Source of the DNA: Pseudomonas serbica
Lineage (GTDB): Bacteria; Pseudomonadota; Gammaproteobacteria; Pseudomonadales; Pseudomonadaceae
Direction of reading: 5' to 3'
NCBI RefSeq assembly: GCF_028823535.1
Contig: NZ_JAQIYM010000020.1
Location: 1-64,000 of the forward strand
Length of the DNA stretch: 64,000 nucleotides
A program made the position numbers and the translations under genes. This document shows positions 9,401 through 17,575 of this stretch, piece by piece. Every line of letters starts with the position of its first letter. Within the stretch, counting starts at the first letter, position 1. The notes beneath the pieces were generated by a model. That model had not been told where the DNA came from and made no database searches. It saw only the letters and a program-made list of their open reading frames with translations.

Positions 9401-9933
9401 TCGTTGCGCGTAGCGCGCAGCTGTTGCTCCATGTCGATCACGTCTTCGTACTGCTTGCGGATCTCATCGGTCAGGCGCTTGCCTTTGCCGGCCTTGACCG
9501 CCCCGCGGTAGTCACCGTTGACGCGCTGCAGTTCGATCATGGATTGCGCGTAACTGCCCCACTCCCGCTGCAAGGACTCCAGCCTGTGCAAGCGGTCAGT
9601 CTGGACCGGGTTGTCGGCAGTCAGCTCAAGCAAGGTCCTGAGCACGACCTCGATGCGCGGCTTGGCCGTTTCATAGGGTTCGAGAAACTTTTCATCGCTG
9701 GTGAGCAGGAAACCGCGCATGCCGGTTTCCAGGTCGACCGTCAGCTTGACCGCCTCATTGGCGTTATTGATCACTCGGTCGGTGTGCTCGACCCACTGGA
9801 TCGTCGACAGCAGATAAGTGATCAGCGACACGAAGAAAACCGCACTGATGGCGCCGACGCCAAGCGGCAGGCTGATGTTGCGGCTCAGGAGCTTACGAAA
9901 TCGCTGCTCGTCAACCGAAGACTCAGAGGTCAT
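6445..9933 (-). CDS. CHASE3-GAF hybrid histidine kinase with three receivers
   Basis: A 1162-residue membrane sensor. The order is TM1 (about 22-43), a periplasmic CHASE3 domain (45-180), TM2 (183-206), GAF (245-390) and a long Gln/Glu-rich coiled coil (395-495). Then come HisKA with His503 in NMSHELRTPLN, HATPase (NLLSNAVKF, DSGIGI, GTGLGLSI), and three receivers with Asp820, Asp942 and Asp1089. I chose the ATG at 9933; the open frame extends further but into non-coding leader. Three receivers on one chain suggest branching or phosphate buffering. It heads the cheR-cheB operon and faces a divergent response regulator across 260 bases. The ligand is unknown. Confidence 0.93.
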   Translation of the reverse strand: MTSESSVDEQRFRKLLSRNISLPLGVGAISAVFFVSLITYLLSTIQWVEHTDRVINNANEAVKLTVDLETGMRGFLLTSDEKFLEPYETAKPRIEVVLRTLLELTADNPVQTDRLHRLESLQREWGSYAQSMIELQRVNGDYRGAVKAGKGKRLTDEIRKQYEDVIDMEQQLRATRNEEVRRTTIWSITLYLLFIAGISALLAYIGRRDLLNLSQSYAATLAAQQASALRLEQQAWLRNGQTQLAEQVLGQLSLNLLGRNILQFCAQYLGSAVAAIYVREEHGGLRRVASYGLSREQQAREQQIYSDEGIVGQVAQQGRLIRLDAVPSDYFKVSSGLGEGLPHSVLVVPTSDDDRINGVIELGFLRPLTDRDIDLLELIAGNIGTSIEAARYRQRLQEVLAETQQLNEELQVQQEELKTANEELEEQSRILKESQAHLETQQVELEQTNEQLAEQAQVLAEQRDAMDLKNTELNQAQAQLEERAVELQRSSKYKSEFLANMSHELRTPLNSSLILAKLLAENQQENLSAEQVKFAESIYSAGNDLLNLINDILDISKVEAGKLEIRPENTSVARLVDGLRGMFQPLAADKQLDFQVELQDGAPSMMYTDRQRVEQIIKNLLSNAVKFTEQGRVSLTVTSAPDHGIAFIVSDSGIGIAEDQQESIFEAFRQADGTTNRRYGGTGLGLSISRDLAALLGGSINVASTPGQGSAFSLILPLQYAEPGMDPVEPLRGLPALAPNRIAPVVTAPELVQEIARFADDRLKAPFDARCILVVEDEPNFAHILYDLAHELGYQCLVAHGADEGYDLARQFVPDAILLDMRLPDHSGLTVLQRLKEHAETRHIPVHVISVEDRVEAAMHMGAIGYAVKPTTREELKEVFARLEAKLTQKVKRVLLVEDDDLQRDSISLLIGDEDIEITAVGLAQDALALLRTTVFDCMIIDLKLPDMLGNDLLKRMSTEDICSFPPVIVYTGRNLTRDEEAELRKYSRSIIIKGARSPERLLDEVTLFLHKVESRLSHDRQKMLKTARSRDKVFEGRKVLLVDDDVRNIFALTSALEQKGAVVVIGRNGREAIERLNEFEDIDLVLMDVMMPEMDGFEATTLIRKEPRWRKLPIIAVTAKAMKDDQERCLQAGANDYLAKPIDLDRLFSLIRVWLPKMERI

Positions 9934-10193
9934 AGTTAAGCCTTGTTGAACGGATGAAAACCAAGGAGTTTGCCCCAAAACTGACGTAATGATCGAATTT
10001 TCTTCCGACTTTTGCCGCAAAGTGCACATTCATCTGCAGTCGCGCCAACGCAGCGGTTATCCTTCGCACTCACGCGTGCCGCATTCTTTTTATAGCGTAT
10101 CGGGAACTTGTCGGGACGCGACACTTACTCATGCAATAGAGCCGGCGATTTCGATCGGCCGAAAAGCCCATCCACCCTTCTGAGACCGCCATC

Positions 10194-10559
10194 ATGAACG
10201 CCAACGCTCCCACTATCCTTGTCGTCGAAGACGATGCCATCGTGCGCATGTTGATTGTCGACGTGTTGGAGGAGCTGGAGTTCAAAGTCCTTGAGGCCGA
10301 TGGCAGCGAACAGGCGCTGGAAATTATCAAGGACTCGAACCAGCACATTGACCTGATGATGACCGATGTCGGCCTGCCGGTCATGGACGGCCGCGAGCTG
10401 GCCAAAGAAGCGCGCAACGTGCGCCCCACTCTGCCTATCCTGTTCGCCAGTGGGTATGCCGAAAGCATCGAAGTGCCCGAAGGGATGCAAGTGATCGGCA
10501 AACCGTTCTCCATCGATCAGTTGCGCGACAAGGTCAAAGACATCCTCCAAAATACCTGA
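10194..10559 (+). CDS. single-domain response regulator
   Basis: A 121-residue CheY-like receiver with VVEDDA (10-15), phospho-acceptor Asp58 in MMTDVGLPVMDG, the SGYAES segment and KPFS. It lacks an output domain. It is transcribed divergently from the large hybrid kinase, whose receivers it resembles in length and motif spacing, and is probably a soluble phosphate acceptor for one of the kinases here. A weak GCCGG/CCGGC hairpin follows the stop codon. Confidence 0.87.
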   Translation: MNANAPTILVVEDDAIVRMLIVDVLEELEFKVLEADGSEQALEIIKDSNQHIDLMMTDVGLPVMDGRELAKEARNVRPTLPILFASGYAESIEVPEGMQVIGKPFSIDQLRDKVKDILQNT

Positions 10560-10631
10560 CCTCGGCCGGACTTGATTGCCGGCTCCCTTTATCTCCTCAA
10601 GCTTTGTGCCCGTTGCAAGGAATCCCCGTTC

Positions 10632-11933
10632 ATGAGTCAGCCCCGCGCAACCAACGTCCTGGTCATTGGTTACGTCTGGCCCGAGCCCCGCTCTTCGGCG
10701 GCCGGCGGGCATATGATGCAAATCCTCGAAAGTTTCCTGCAGCAAGGCTGGCACGTCACCTTCAGCAGTCCGGCCCGCAGCGGCGAGCATAAAGCCGACC
10801 TGACGGCAATGGGCATCCGTGAAGTACCGATCGAGCTGAACAACAGCAGTTTCGACCGGTTCATCAGCGAATTGGCCCCGGATATCGTGCTGTTCGATCG
10901 CTTCATGATGGAAGAACAGTTCGGTTGGCGAGTGGAACAACACTGCCCCGATGCACTGCGGGTACTCGAGACCTCCGACCTGCAGAGCCTGCGCGACGCG
11001 CGGCATCAGCGACTGAAGAAGCGCTTGAAGGCCAGTGACGACAACAATGACTTCAACGATCTGTTCGCGCCAGCGTTGCGCGAGGAGTTCGAGTTCATGG
11101 CCGAGACCGACCTGGCCCAGCGGGAAATCGCCGCGATCTATCGTTGCGACTTGAACCTGATGATTTCCGAGGTGGAGATCGAGTTACTGGTCGAACACTT
11201 CAAGCTACCGCGCAGCCTCCTGCATTGGTGCCCGCTGATGGTGGACTTGCCCACCCATGCGCCTGTGCCGTTCGAAGACCGGGCGCACTTTCTGCACATC
11301 GGCAATTTTCGCCATGCCCCCAACTGGGATGCAGTGCTCTGGCTCAAAACCACTATCTGGCCAATGATTCGCCAGCAGCTACCTGCGGCTCAACTGCACA
11401 TCTACGGCGCCTACACACCGCCCAAGGCCACCGCGCTGCACAACGCGGCACAGGGTTTTCATGTAATGAACTGGGCTGAGGACGCCTTGCAAGTGATGTC
11501 GGCGGCACGGGTGTGCATGGCACCGTTGCGCTTTGGCGCGGGCATCAAAGGCAAGATTGTCGATGCCATGCTCTGTGGCACGCCGAACGTCACCACGCCC
11601 GTCGGTGCAGAAGCCATGCACGCAGACGAGCCATGGCCAGGGGCGATCACCCGCACAGCCAGGTCCTTTGCCGACTGTGCCGTGCAGCTTTACCAGGACA
11701 AGGCCCAGTGGCTCGATGCCCAGGCCCGGGGGCTGGACCTGCTGGCGAGCCGCTATCAGCCACATGACCATGGTCCGGCACTGATAGCTCGGCTCGAGGA
11801 GTGCCGCCGACACCTGGTTGCCATCAGGAGAGACAACTTTACCGGCAGCATGCTGCGCCATCATCAACACAAAAGTACCCGATACATGGCGCAATGGATC
11901 GAAGCCAAGCATCGCCACGGGGCAGATAGCTGA
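10632..11933 (+). CDS. glycosyltransferase (GT4-like)
   Basis: A 433-residue cytoplasmic protein with a GT-B layout. The N-terminal half opens with VLVIGYVWPEP and a glycine-rich AAGGHMMQIL loop. The C-terminal half has FHIGNFRHAPN and, near the donor site, PLRFGAGIKGKIVDAMLCGTPNV, which resembles the nucleotide-sugar binding region of group 1 transferases. I chose the ATG at 10632 because AAGGAAT precedes it by about 10 bases. It stands alone, 72 bases after the response regulator, with no other polysaccharide genes nearby, so the acceptor cannot be inferred. Confidence 0.8.
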   Translation: MSQPRATNVLVIGYVWPEPRSSAAGGHMMQILESFLQQGWHVTFSSPARSGEHKADLTAMGIREVPIELNNSSFDRFISELAPDIVLFDRFMMEEQFGWRVEQHCPDALRVLETSDLQSLRDARHQRLKKRLKASDDNNDFNDLFAPALREEFEFMAETDLAQREIAAIYRCDLNLMISEVEIELLVEHFKLPRSLLHWCPLMVDLPTHAPVPFEDRAHFLHIGNFRHAPNWDAVLWLKTTIWPMIRQQLPAAQLHIYGAYTPPKATALHNAAQGFHVMNWAEDALQVMSAARVCMAPLRFGAGIKGKIVDAMLCGTPNVTTPVGAEAMHADEPWPGAITRTARSFADCAVQLYQDKAQWLDAQARGLDLLASRYQPHDHGPALIARLEECRRHLVAIRRDNFTGSMLRHHQHKSTRYMAQWIEAKHRHGADS

Positions 11934-12019
11934 CAAGACAATCGACAAGCGCAGCAACTGGCATATTCGCTCGCGAAAGAGGCATGATCGACCTGCGATA
12001 ACAATAAAAGCGTCCCGAC

Positions 12020-12925
12020 ATGAGCCGAGCTACCCGCGTTACCGATCCTTCCTATGAACTGATGGACGACCATGACGGGTTGTCCATCATCTATCGCCAG
12101 CACGGATTCCCCTGCCCCCTGGTGCGCTGGCATTTTCACAAGGAGTACGAGCTGCACTTGATCGTCGCCAGTTCGGGCAAGGTGTTCATTGGCGACTATA
12201 TCGGCAACTTCCATCCGCAAACCCTGTTCCTGACCGGCCCTAACTTGCCCCACAACTGGATCAGCCAGGTGGCGGAGGATGAAGTGGTGCCCAAGCGCGA
12301 CATGCTGGTCAACTTCACGGACGAATTGTTCGACAGCGGCTATCAGGTGTTTGCCGAGCTCAAGACCCTGGCACCGCTGCTCGAGCGCGCGCAGTACGGC
12401 ATCGAGTTTCGCTGCAAGCACACCATCGGCAAGGCAATGGAGCTGATGCAGCGCATCGCCGACACCCAGGGCGTGACCCGCCTTGGGCATTTTTTCATCC
12501 TGCTTGAGTTGCTGGGGGCTTGCGACGATTACCAGTTGCTGTCCGGCGCGACCACGCCACAACTGGCCGACGAGCACAGCATCGACCGCACCAACCGCGC
12601 GGTGGACTACATCTTTGCCCACTACGCCCGCGAGTTGCCGCTGGAGGAAGTCGCCGGGCACCTGGGCATGAAACCGACCTACTTCAGCCGCGTGTTCAAG
12701 CAGGCCACCGGGCGCTGCTTCATCGAGTTCGTCAATCGCCTGCGCATCAGCAAATCCTGTGAGCTGCTGGCCGACGGCGACAAACCGGTGACCGAGGTCT
12801 GCTTCGAATCGGGCTTCAACAATATTTCCAACTTCAACCGGCGTTTTCAGCAGCTGAAGGGCATGACTCCGTCGCATTACCGGCGGTTGGTGGTGCAGCG
12901 GCTGACCGAGCAGAACCTGGGCTGA
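12020..12925 (+). CDS. mtlR: AraC-family activator of polyol utilisation
   Basis: A 301-residue AraC/XylS-type regulator. The N-terminal half is a cupin-like sensing domain (VRWHFHKEYELHLIV, GPNLPHNW). The C-terminal 100 residues hold two helix-turn-helices, including LEEVAGHLGMKPTYFSRVFK and ITEVCFESGFNNISNFNRRF-like segments. It sits directly upstream of and parallel to mtlE, matching the known mtlR-mtlEFGKDYZ order of Pseudomonas fluorescens. There MtlR activates the operon in response to mannitol, arabitol or glucitol. No strong ribosome site precedes the ATG; an in-frame ATG at 12062 is an alternative. Confidence 0.88.
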   Translation: MSRATRVTDPSYELMDDHDGLSIIYRQHGFPCPLVRWHFHKEYELHLIVASSGKVFIGDYIGNFHPQTLFLTGPNLPHNWISQVAEDEVVPKRDMLVNFTDELFDSGYQVFAELKTLAPLLERAQYGIEFRCKHTIGKAMELMQRIADTQGVTRLGHFFILLELLGACDDYQLLSGATTPQLADEHSIDRTNRAVDYIFAHYARELPLEEVAGHLGMKPTYFSRVFKQATGRCFIEFVNRLRISKSCELLADGDKPVTEVCFESGFNNISNFNRRFQQLKGMTPSHYRRLVVQRLTEQNLG

Positions 12926-13021
12926 CACCCGGGATTCCCTCAGGTGCTGCATTTCACCTCAACGACCTGTACGAATCCCAGTGCTGAAAGCCCTTCCTTG
13001 CGTCTACACCCCTAAGGCCGA

Positions 13022-13055
13022 GTGCAAAATAGTATCAATCCAAGTGCGATGGATG
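13022..13055 (+). promoter_or_regulatory. candidate MtlR direct-repeat operator upstream of mtlE
   Basis: Two half-sites beginning GTGCAAAAT and GTGCGATGG are spaced 22 bases apart, about two helical turns, as is usual for AraC-type direct repeats. They lie about 120-150 bases before the mtlE start in the 246-base mtlR-mtlE gap. The sequence repeat is visible; binding by MtlR is inferred. Confidence 0.4.
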
Positions 13056-13171
13056 ATTTGTCTCGCCCGCCATTCAAGGCTGTAATCGCTGCACATTCTT
13101 CCAGCCCTCGGAAGACACAAAAACAATAACTGTCCTTCTGTCGCCCACCCGGCGCAGAAAAGGAGTGCACG

Positions 13172-14482
13172 ATGCAACCTTCGGTAAAAGCCCTGCTTGC
13201 CCTCACCTGCCTGACCCTCAGCAGCGTCAGTGTTGGCGCCCAGACCCTGACCATCGCCACCGTCAATAACAGCGACATGATTCGCATGCAAAAACTCTCG
13301 AAAACCTTCGAGGCCGAGCATCCGCAGATCAAACTCAATTGGGTGGTGCTCGAGGAAAACGTCCTGCGTCAGCGCCTGACCACCGACATCGCCACGCAAG
13401 GCGGGCAGTTCGACGTGCTGACCATCGGCATGTACGAAGCCGCACTGTGGGGCGCCAAGGGTTGGCTGGAGCCGATGAAGGACTTGCCCGCCACTTACGC
13501 ACTCGACGACGTGTTCCCGGCGGTGCGTGAAGGCTTGTCGGTGAAGGGCTCGCTGTATGCCCTGCCGTTCTACGCCGAAAGCTCGATCACCTATTACCGC
13601 ACCGACCTGTTCAAGGACGCCGGCCTGACCATGCCCGAGCGCCCGACCTGGACCCAGATCGCCGAGTTCGCCGACAAACTCACCAACAAGGATAAAGAAC
13701 AGTACGGCATCTGCCTGCGGGGCAAGGCAGGCTGGGGCGAAAACATGGCGTTGATCACCACCGTCGCCAACGCCTATGGCGCCCGCTGGTTCAATGAGCA
13801 GTGGCAGCCTGAATTCACCGGACCGGAGTGGAAAAACGCGCTGAACTTCTATGTCGAGACCATGAAGAAGTCTGGCCCGCCGGGCGCCTCGAGCAACGGC
13901 TTCAACGAAAACCTGGCGCTGTTCAACAGCGGCAAGTGCGCGATCTGGGTTGATGCCAGCGTCGCCGGCTCGTTCGTCACCGACAAGACCCAGAGCAAGG
14001 TCAGCGACCACGTCGGTTTCACCTATGCGCCCCATGAGGTCACCGACAAAGGCTCGGCCTGGTTGTACTCCTGGGCATTGGCGATCCCGACCAGCTCCAA
14101 GGCCAAGGAGGCGGCGAAAACCTTCAGTGCCTGGGCCACGTCCAGGGAATACAGCGCCCTGGTCGCGGAAAAAGACGGCATCGCCAACGTGCCGCCAGGC
14201 ACCCGGGCCTCCACTTACAGCGAGGCCTACATGAACGCCGCGCCGTTTGCCAAGGTCACGCTGGAATCGCTCAAGGCGGCGGACCCGAGCAAGCCGACGC
14301 TCAAACCGGTGCCTTACATCGGCATCCAGTTGGTGACCATCCCGGAGTTCCAGGGCATTGGCACCCAGGTCGGCAAAGCCTTCTCGGCGGCGCTGATCGG
14401 CCAGACCACGGTTGACCAGGCGCTGGCAGCGGCCCAGCAAACCACTGAACGCGAGATGAAGCGCGCCGGGTATCCCAAATAA
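13172..14482 (+). CDS. mtlE: polyol ABC transporter substrate-binding protein
   Basis: A 436-residue periplasmic binding protein of the sugar type. Residues 1-23 form a signal peptide ending VGAQ. The mature part has typical family-1 features: repeated Trp and Gly turns, an ALPFYAESSITYYR segment, and a C-terminal domain with PPGTRAS. AAAGGAG precedes the ATG. It is the first gene of the mtl operon and is separated from the permease genes by a REP hairpin pair. That hairpin would be expected to leave more mtlE message than mtlFG message. Confidence 0.92.
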   Translation: MQPSVKALLALTCLTLSSVSVGAQTLTIATVNNSDMIRMQKLSKTFEAEHPQIKLNWVVLEENVLRQRLTTDIATQGGQFDVLTIGMYEAALWGAKGWLEPMKDLPATYALDDVFPAVREGLSVKGSLYALPFYAESSITYYRTDLFKDAGLTMPERPTWTQIAEFADKLTNKDKEQYGICLRGKAGWGENMALITTVANAYGARWFNEQWQPEFTGPEWKNALNFYVETMKKSGPPGASSNGFNENLALFNSGKCAIWVDASVAGSFVTDKTQSKVSDHVGFTYAPHEVTDKGSAWLYSWALAIPTSSKAKEAAKTFSAWATSREYSALVAEKDGIANVPPGTRASTYSEAYMNAAPFAKVTLESLKAADPSKPTLKPVPYIGIQLVTIPEFQGIGTQVGKAFSAALIGQTTVDQALAAAQQTTEREMKRAGYPK

Positions 14483-14495
14483 CCCCGTATTCAAT

Positions 14496-14581
14496 GTGGG
14501 AGCGGGCTTGCTCGCGAAAGCGGAGTTTCAGTCGCAGGAGATGTAGCGGATGTACCGGCCTCTTCGCGAGCAAGCTCCCAC
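14496..14581. repeat. REP inverted pair between mtlE and mtlF
   Basis: Two facing REP units: GTGGGAGCGGGCTTGCTCGC on the left and TTCGCGAGCAAGCTCCCAC on the right, separated by about 45 bases. They form a long hairpin in the intercistronic RNA. Placement right after a binding-protein gene parallels the malE-malF REP of Escherichia coli, where it stabilises the upstream message. Confidence 0.85.
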
Positions 14582-14623
14582 CGTTGATCTTCATATGCCT
14601 GTCATTAATCGGTTGTGATCACC

Positions 14624-15550
14624 ATGAATACATCTACTGCCAAAGCTCACATGGACATCCCCCAACCGCAGCGCAAAAGCCGGTTGAGCAACCCAGGCTG
14701 GTTCCTGGTCAGCCCTTCGGTAGCGTTGCTGCTGTTGTGGATGATCGTGCCGCTGGGCATGACCCTGTACTTTTCGCTGATTCGCTACAACCTGCTCAAT
14801 CCGGGTGAAAACGAATTCGTCGGGCTGGAAAACTTCACCTACTTCCTGACCGATTCGGGTTTCATGCCCGGTGCCACCAACACGCTGTTGCTGGTGGGCA
14901 GTGTGCTGCTGATCAGTGTGGTATTTGGCGTATTGATCAGTGCGCTGCTGGAGGCCAGCGAGTTTCTCGGTCGCGGCATGGTCAGGGTCATGCTGATCTC
15001 GCCGTTCTTCATCATGCCCACGGTCGGCGCACTGATCTGGAAGAACCTGATTTTCCATCCGGTGTCGGGGATTCTCGCCTTCGTCTGGAAGCTGTTTGGC
15101 GCGCAGCCAGTGGACTGGCTGGCGCACTACCCGCTGCTGTCGATCATCATCATTGTCTCCTGGCAATGGTTGCCCTTCGCGATCCTGATCCTGATGACGG
15201 CGATGCAGTCCCTGGACCAGGAGCAGAAGGAAGCCGCACGCCTCGATGGCGCCGGGCCCATCGCGATCTTCTGGCACCTGACCCTGCCGCACCTGGCGCG
15301 ACCGATTGCGGTGGTGGTGATGATCGAAACCATCTTCCTGCTCTCGGTGTTCGCCGAAATCTTCACCACCACCAACGGCGGCCCCGGCTACGCCTCGACC
15401 AACCTCGCCTACCTGATCTACAACCAGGCGCTGGTGCAGTTCGACGTTGGCATGGCGTCCGCGGGCGGCTTGATTGCGGTAGTGATCGCCAACATCGCGG
15501 CCATCGTGCTGGTGCGCATGATCGGCAAAAACCTGACTGACAAAGCCTGA
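14624..15550 (+). CDS. mtlF: polyol ABC transporter permease
   Basis: A 308-residue inner-membrane permease of the MalF type with about six membrane segments. The first is at about residues 25-47 (SPSVALLLLWMIVP). The EAA loop reads EAARLDGAGPIAIFWHLTLP, the docking site for the ATPase. I chose the ATG at 14624; a GTG three codons earlier is also possible. It lies 10 bases before mtlG and forms the heterodimeric channel with it. Substrates are mannitol, glucitol and arabitol, by analogy with the characterised cluster. Confidence 0.9.
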   Translation: MNTSTAKAHMDIPQPQRKSRLSNPGWFLVSPSVALLLLWMIVPLGMTLYFSLIRYNLLNPGENEFVGLENFTYFLTDSGFMPGATNTLLLVGSVLLISVVFGVLISALLEASEFLGRGMVRVMLISPFFIMPTVGALIWKNLIFHPVSGILAFVWKLFGAQPVDWLAHYPLLSIIIIVSWQWLPFAILILMTAMQSLDQEQKEAARLDGAGPIAIFWHLTLPHLARPIAVVVMIETIFLLSVFAEIFTTTNGGPGYASTNLAYLIYNQALVQFDVGMASAGGLIAVVIANIAAIVLVRMIGKNLTDKA

Positions 15551-15560
15551 GGCCCGCGCC

Positions 15561-16391
15561 ATGCCCCTTCAACAATCCCGTCGCCTGCAAAGCCTGCTGC
15601 TGGGCACCCTGGCCTGGGCCATCGCGATCCTGATCTTCTTCCCGATTTTCTGGATGGTGCTGACCAGTTTCAAAACCGAAATCGATGCCTTCGCCACACC
15701 ACCACAGTTCATCTTCGCCCCGACGCTGGAGAACTACCTGCATATCAATGAGCGCAGCGACTACTTCAGTTTCGCCTGGAACTCGGTGGTGATTTCCTTC
15801 AGCGCCACGGCCCTGTGCCTGCTGATCGCGGTGCCCGCAGCCTACTCCATGGCTTTCTACGAAACCCAGCGCACCAAGGGCACGCTGCTGTGGATGCTCT
15901 CCACCAAGATGCTGCCGCCGGTGGGGGTGCTGATGCCGATCTACCTGCTGGCCAAGAGCTTCGGCCTGCTCGATACACGGATCGCGTTGATCGTCATCTA
16001 CACCCTGATCAACCTGCCGATCGTGGTCTGGATGGTTTACACCTACTTCAAGGACATTCCCAAGGACATCCTCGAAGCTGCCCGCCTGGATGGCGCCACC
16101 TTGTGGCAGGAGATGGTCCGGGTGCTGCTGCCGATCGCCAAGGGCGGCCTGGCCTCGACCGTGCTGCTGTCGCTGATCCTGTGCTGGAACGAGGCGTTCT
16201 GGTCACTGAACCTGACCTCATCCAACGCCGCGCCACTGACCGCATTGATCGCCTCGTACTCAAGCCCTGAGGGGTTGTTCTGGGCCAAGTTGTCGGCGGT
16301 GTCGACCCTGGCCTGCGCGCCGATCCTGATCTTCGGCTGGATCAGCCAGAAACAACTGGTGCGCGGCCTGTCGTTTGGCGCCGTGAAATAA
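15561..16391 (+). CDS. mtlG: polyol ABC transporter permease
   Basis: A 276-residue MalG-type permease with six predicted membrane segments, beginning at about residue 14 (GTLAWAIAILIFFPIFWMV). The EAA loop is EAARLDGATLWQEMVRVLLP. It ends FGAVK, a common terminus for this subgroup. It follows mtlF by 10 bases and precedes the ATPase gene by 65 bases. With MtlF and MtlK it makes the membrane part of the polyol importer. Confidence 0.92.
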   Translation: MPLQQSRRLQSLLLGTLAWAIAILIFFPIFWMVLTSFKTEIDAFATPPQFIFAPTLENYLHINERSDYFSFAWNSVVISFSATALCLLIAVPAAYSMAFYETQRTKGTLLWMLSTKMLPPVGVLMPIYLLAKSFGLLDTRIALIVIYTLINLPIVVWMVYTYFKDIPKDILEAARLDGATLWQEMVRVLLPIAKGGLASTVLLSLILCWNEAFWSLNLTSSNAAPLTALIASYSSPEGLFWAKLSAVSTLACAPILIFGWISQKQLVRGLSFGAVK

Positions 16392-16456
16392 CGCGATTGG
16401 CCGGCCCCTACAGAAAAACGGATTCAACCTGAAAATTTAACCGGAGGCCCATGATC

Positions 16457-17560
16457 ATGGCCAACCTGAAAATCAAGAATCTGCAAAAAGGCTTCGAAGG
16501 CTTCTCCATCATCAAGGGCATCGACCTGCAAGTGAACGACAGGGAGTTCGTGGTGTTTGTCGGCCCATCGGGATGCGGAAAATCCACCCTGCTGCGTCTG
16601 ATCGCGGGGCTGGAGGAAGTCAGCGGCGGCACCCTCGAACTCGACGGCCGCGACATCACCGAAGTCAGTCCGGCCAAGCGCGACCTGGCGATGGTGTTCC
16701 AGACCTACGCCCTGTACCCGCACATGAGCGTGCGCAAGAACATGTCGTTTGCCCTCGACCTGGCCGGGGTGCCGAAAGCCGAGGTCGAGAAAAAAGTCGG
16801 CGAAGCGGCGCGTATCCTTGAACTCGGCCCCATGCTCGATCGCAAGCCCAAGCAGCTGTCCGGCGGCCAGCGCCAGCGGGTAGCGATTGGCCGGGCGATC
16901 GTGCGCAATCCCAAGATCTTCCTGTTCGACGAACCGTTGTCCAACCTCGACGCCGCACTGCGGGTACAGATGCGTCTTGAGTTGCTGCGCCTGCACAAAG
17001 AGCTGCAAGCGACGATGATCTACGTGACCCATGACCAGGTCGAGGCGATGACCATGGCCGACAAGGTCGTCGTGCTCAATGGCGGCAAAATCGAGCAGGT
17101 CGGTTCACCGCTGGACCTCTATCACCAACCGGCCAACCTGTTTGTCGCAGGCTTTCTCGGCACACCGAAAATGGGCTTTCTCAAAGGCCAGGTCAACCGG
17201 ATCGACGGCCAGGGCTGCGAAGTGCAGCTGGACGCCGGCACCCGCATCAGCCTGCCGCTGAGCGGCGCCAACCTGAGCGTCGGCGGCGCCGTCACCCTGG
17301 GTATTCGCCCGGAACATCTGGAGCTGGCCACACCTGGCGACTGCACGCTGCAAGTCACCGCCGACGTCAGCGAACGCCTGGGCAGCGACACTTTCTGCCA
17401 TGTGCGGACCGCGTCCGGCGAAGCCTTGACGATGCGTGTTCGCGGCGACCTGGCCAGCCGCTACGGCGAGACCCTGAGCCTGCACCTGGACGCCAATCAC
17501 TGCCATTTATTCGATGCCGACGGCGTGGCACTTGCCCGCCCGTTGCGCGTCGCTGCCTGA
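16457..17560 (+). CDS. mtlK: polyol ABC transporter ATP-binding protein
   Basis: A 367-residue MalK/UgpC-type ATPase. It has Walker A GPSGCGKST, signature LSGGQRQRVAIGRAI, Walker B IFLFDEPLSNLD and the switch His in YVTHDQVEAMT. The last 130 residues form the OB-fold (TOBE) regulatory domain. The ATG at 16457 is preferred over 16451, because GGAGG at 16443-16447 is only 3 bases from the earlier codon but 9 from the later one. It energises uptake through MtlF/MtlG. Confidence 0.93.
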   Translation: MANLKIKNLQKGFEGFSIIKGIDLQVNDREFVVFVGPSGCGKSTLLRLIAGLEEVSGGTLELDGRDITEVSPAKRDLAMVFQTYALYPHMSVRKNMSFALDLAGVPKAEVEKKVGEAARILELGPMLDRKPKQLSGGQRQRVAIGRAIVRNPKIFLFDEPLSNLDAALRVQMRLELLRLHKELQATMIYVTHDQVEAMTMADKVVVLNGGKIEQVGSPLDLYHQPANLFVAGFLGTPKMGFLKGQVNRIDGQGCEVQLDAGTRISLPLSGANLSVGGAVTLGIRPEHLELATPGDCTLQVTADVSERLGSDTFCHVRTASGEALTMRVRGDLASRYGETLSLHLDANHCHLFDADGVALARPLRVAA

Positions 17561-17575
17561 TTCAGAGAGCCTGCG

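Noticed and set aside
7777..9939. 720-codon open frame opposite the large hybrid kinase
   Set aside because: The sense frame has seven recognisable domains in order. The antisense product is Gln/Leu/Arg-rich without motifs.
13004..14494. 496-codon open frame opposite mtlE
   Set aside because: Shadow of a clear binding-protein gene inside a known operon.
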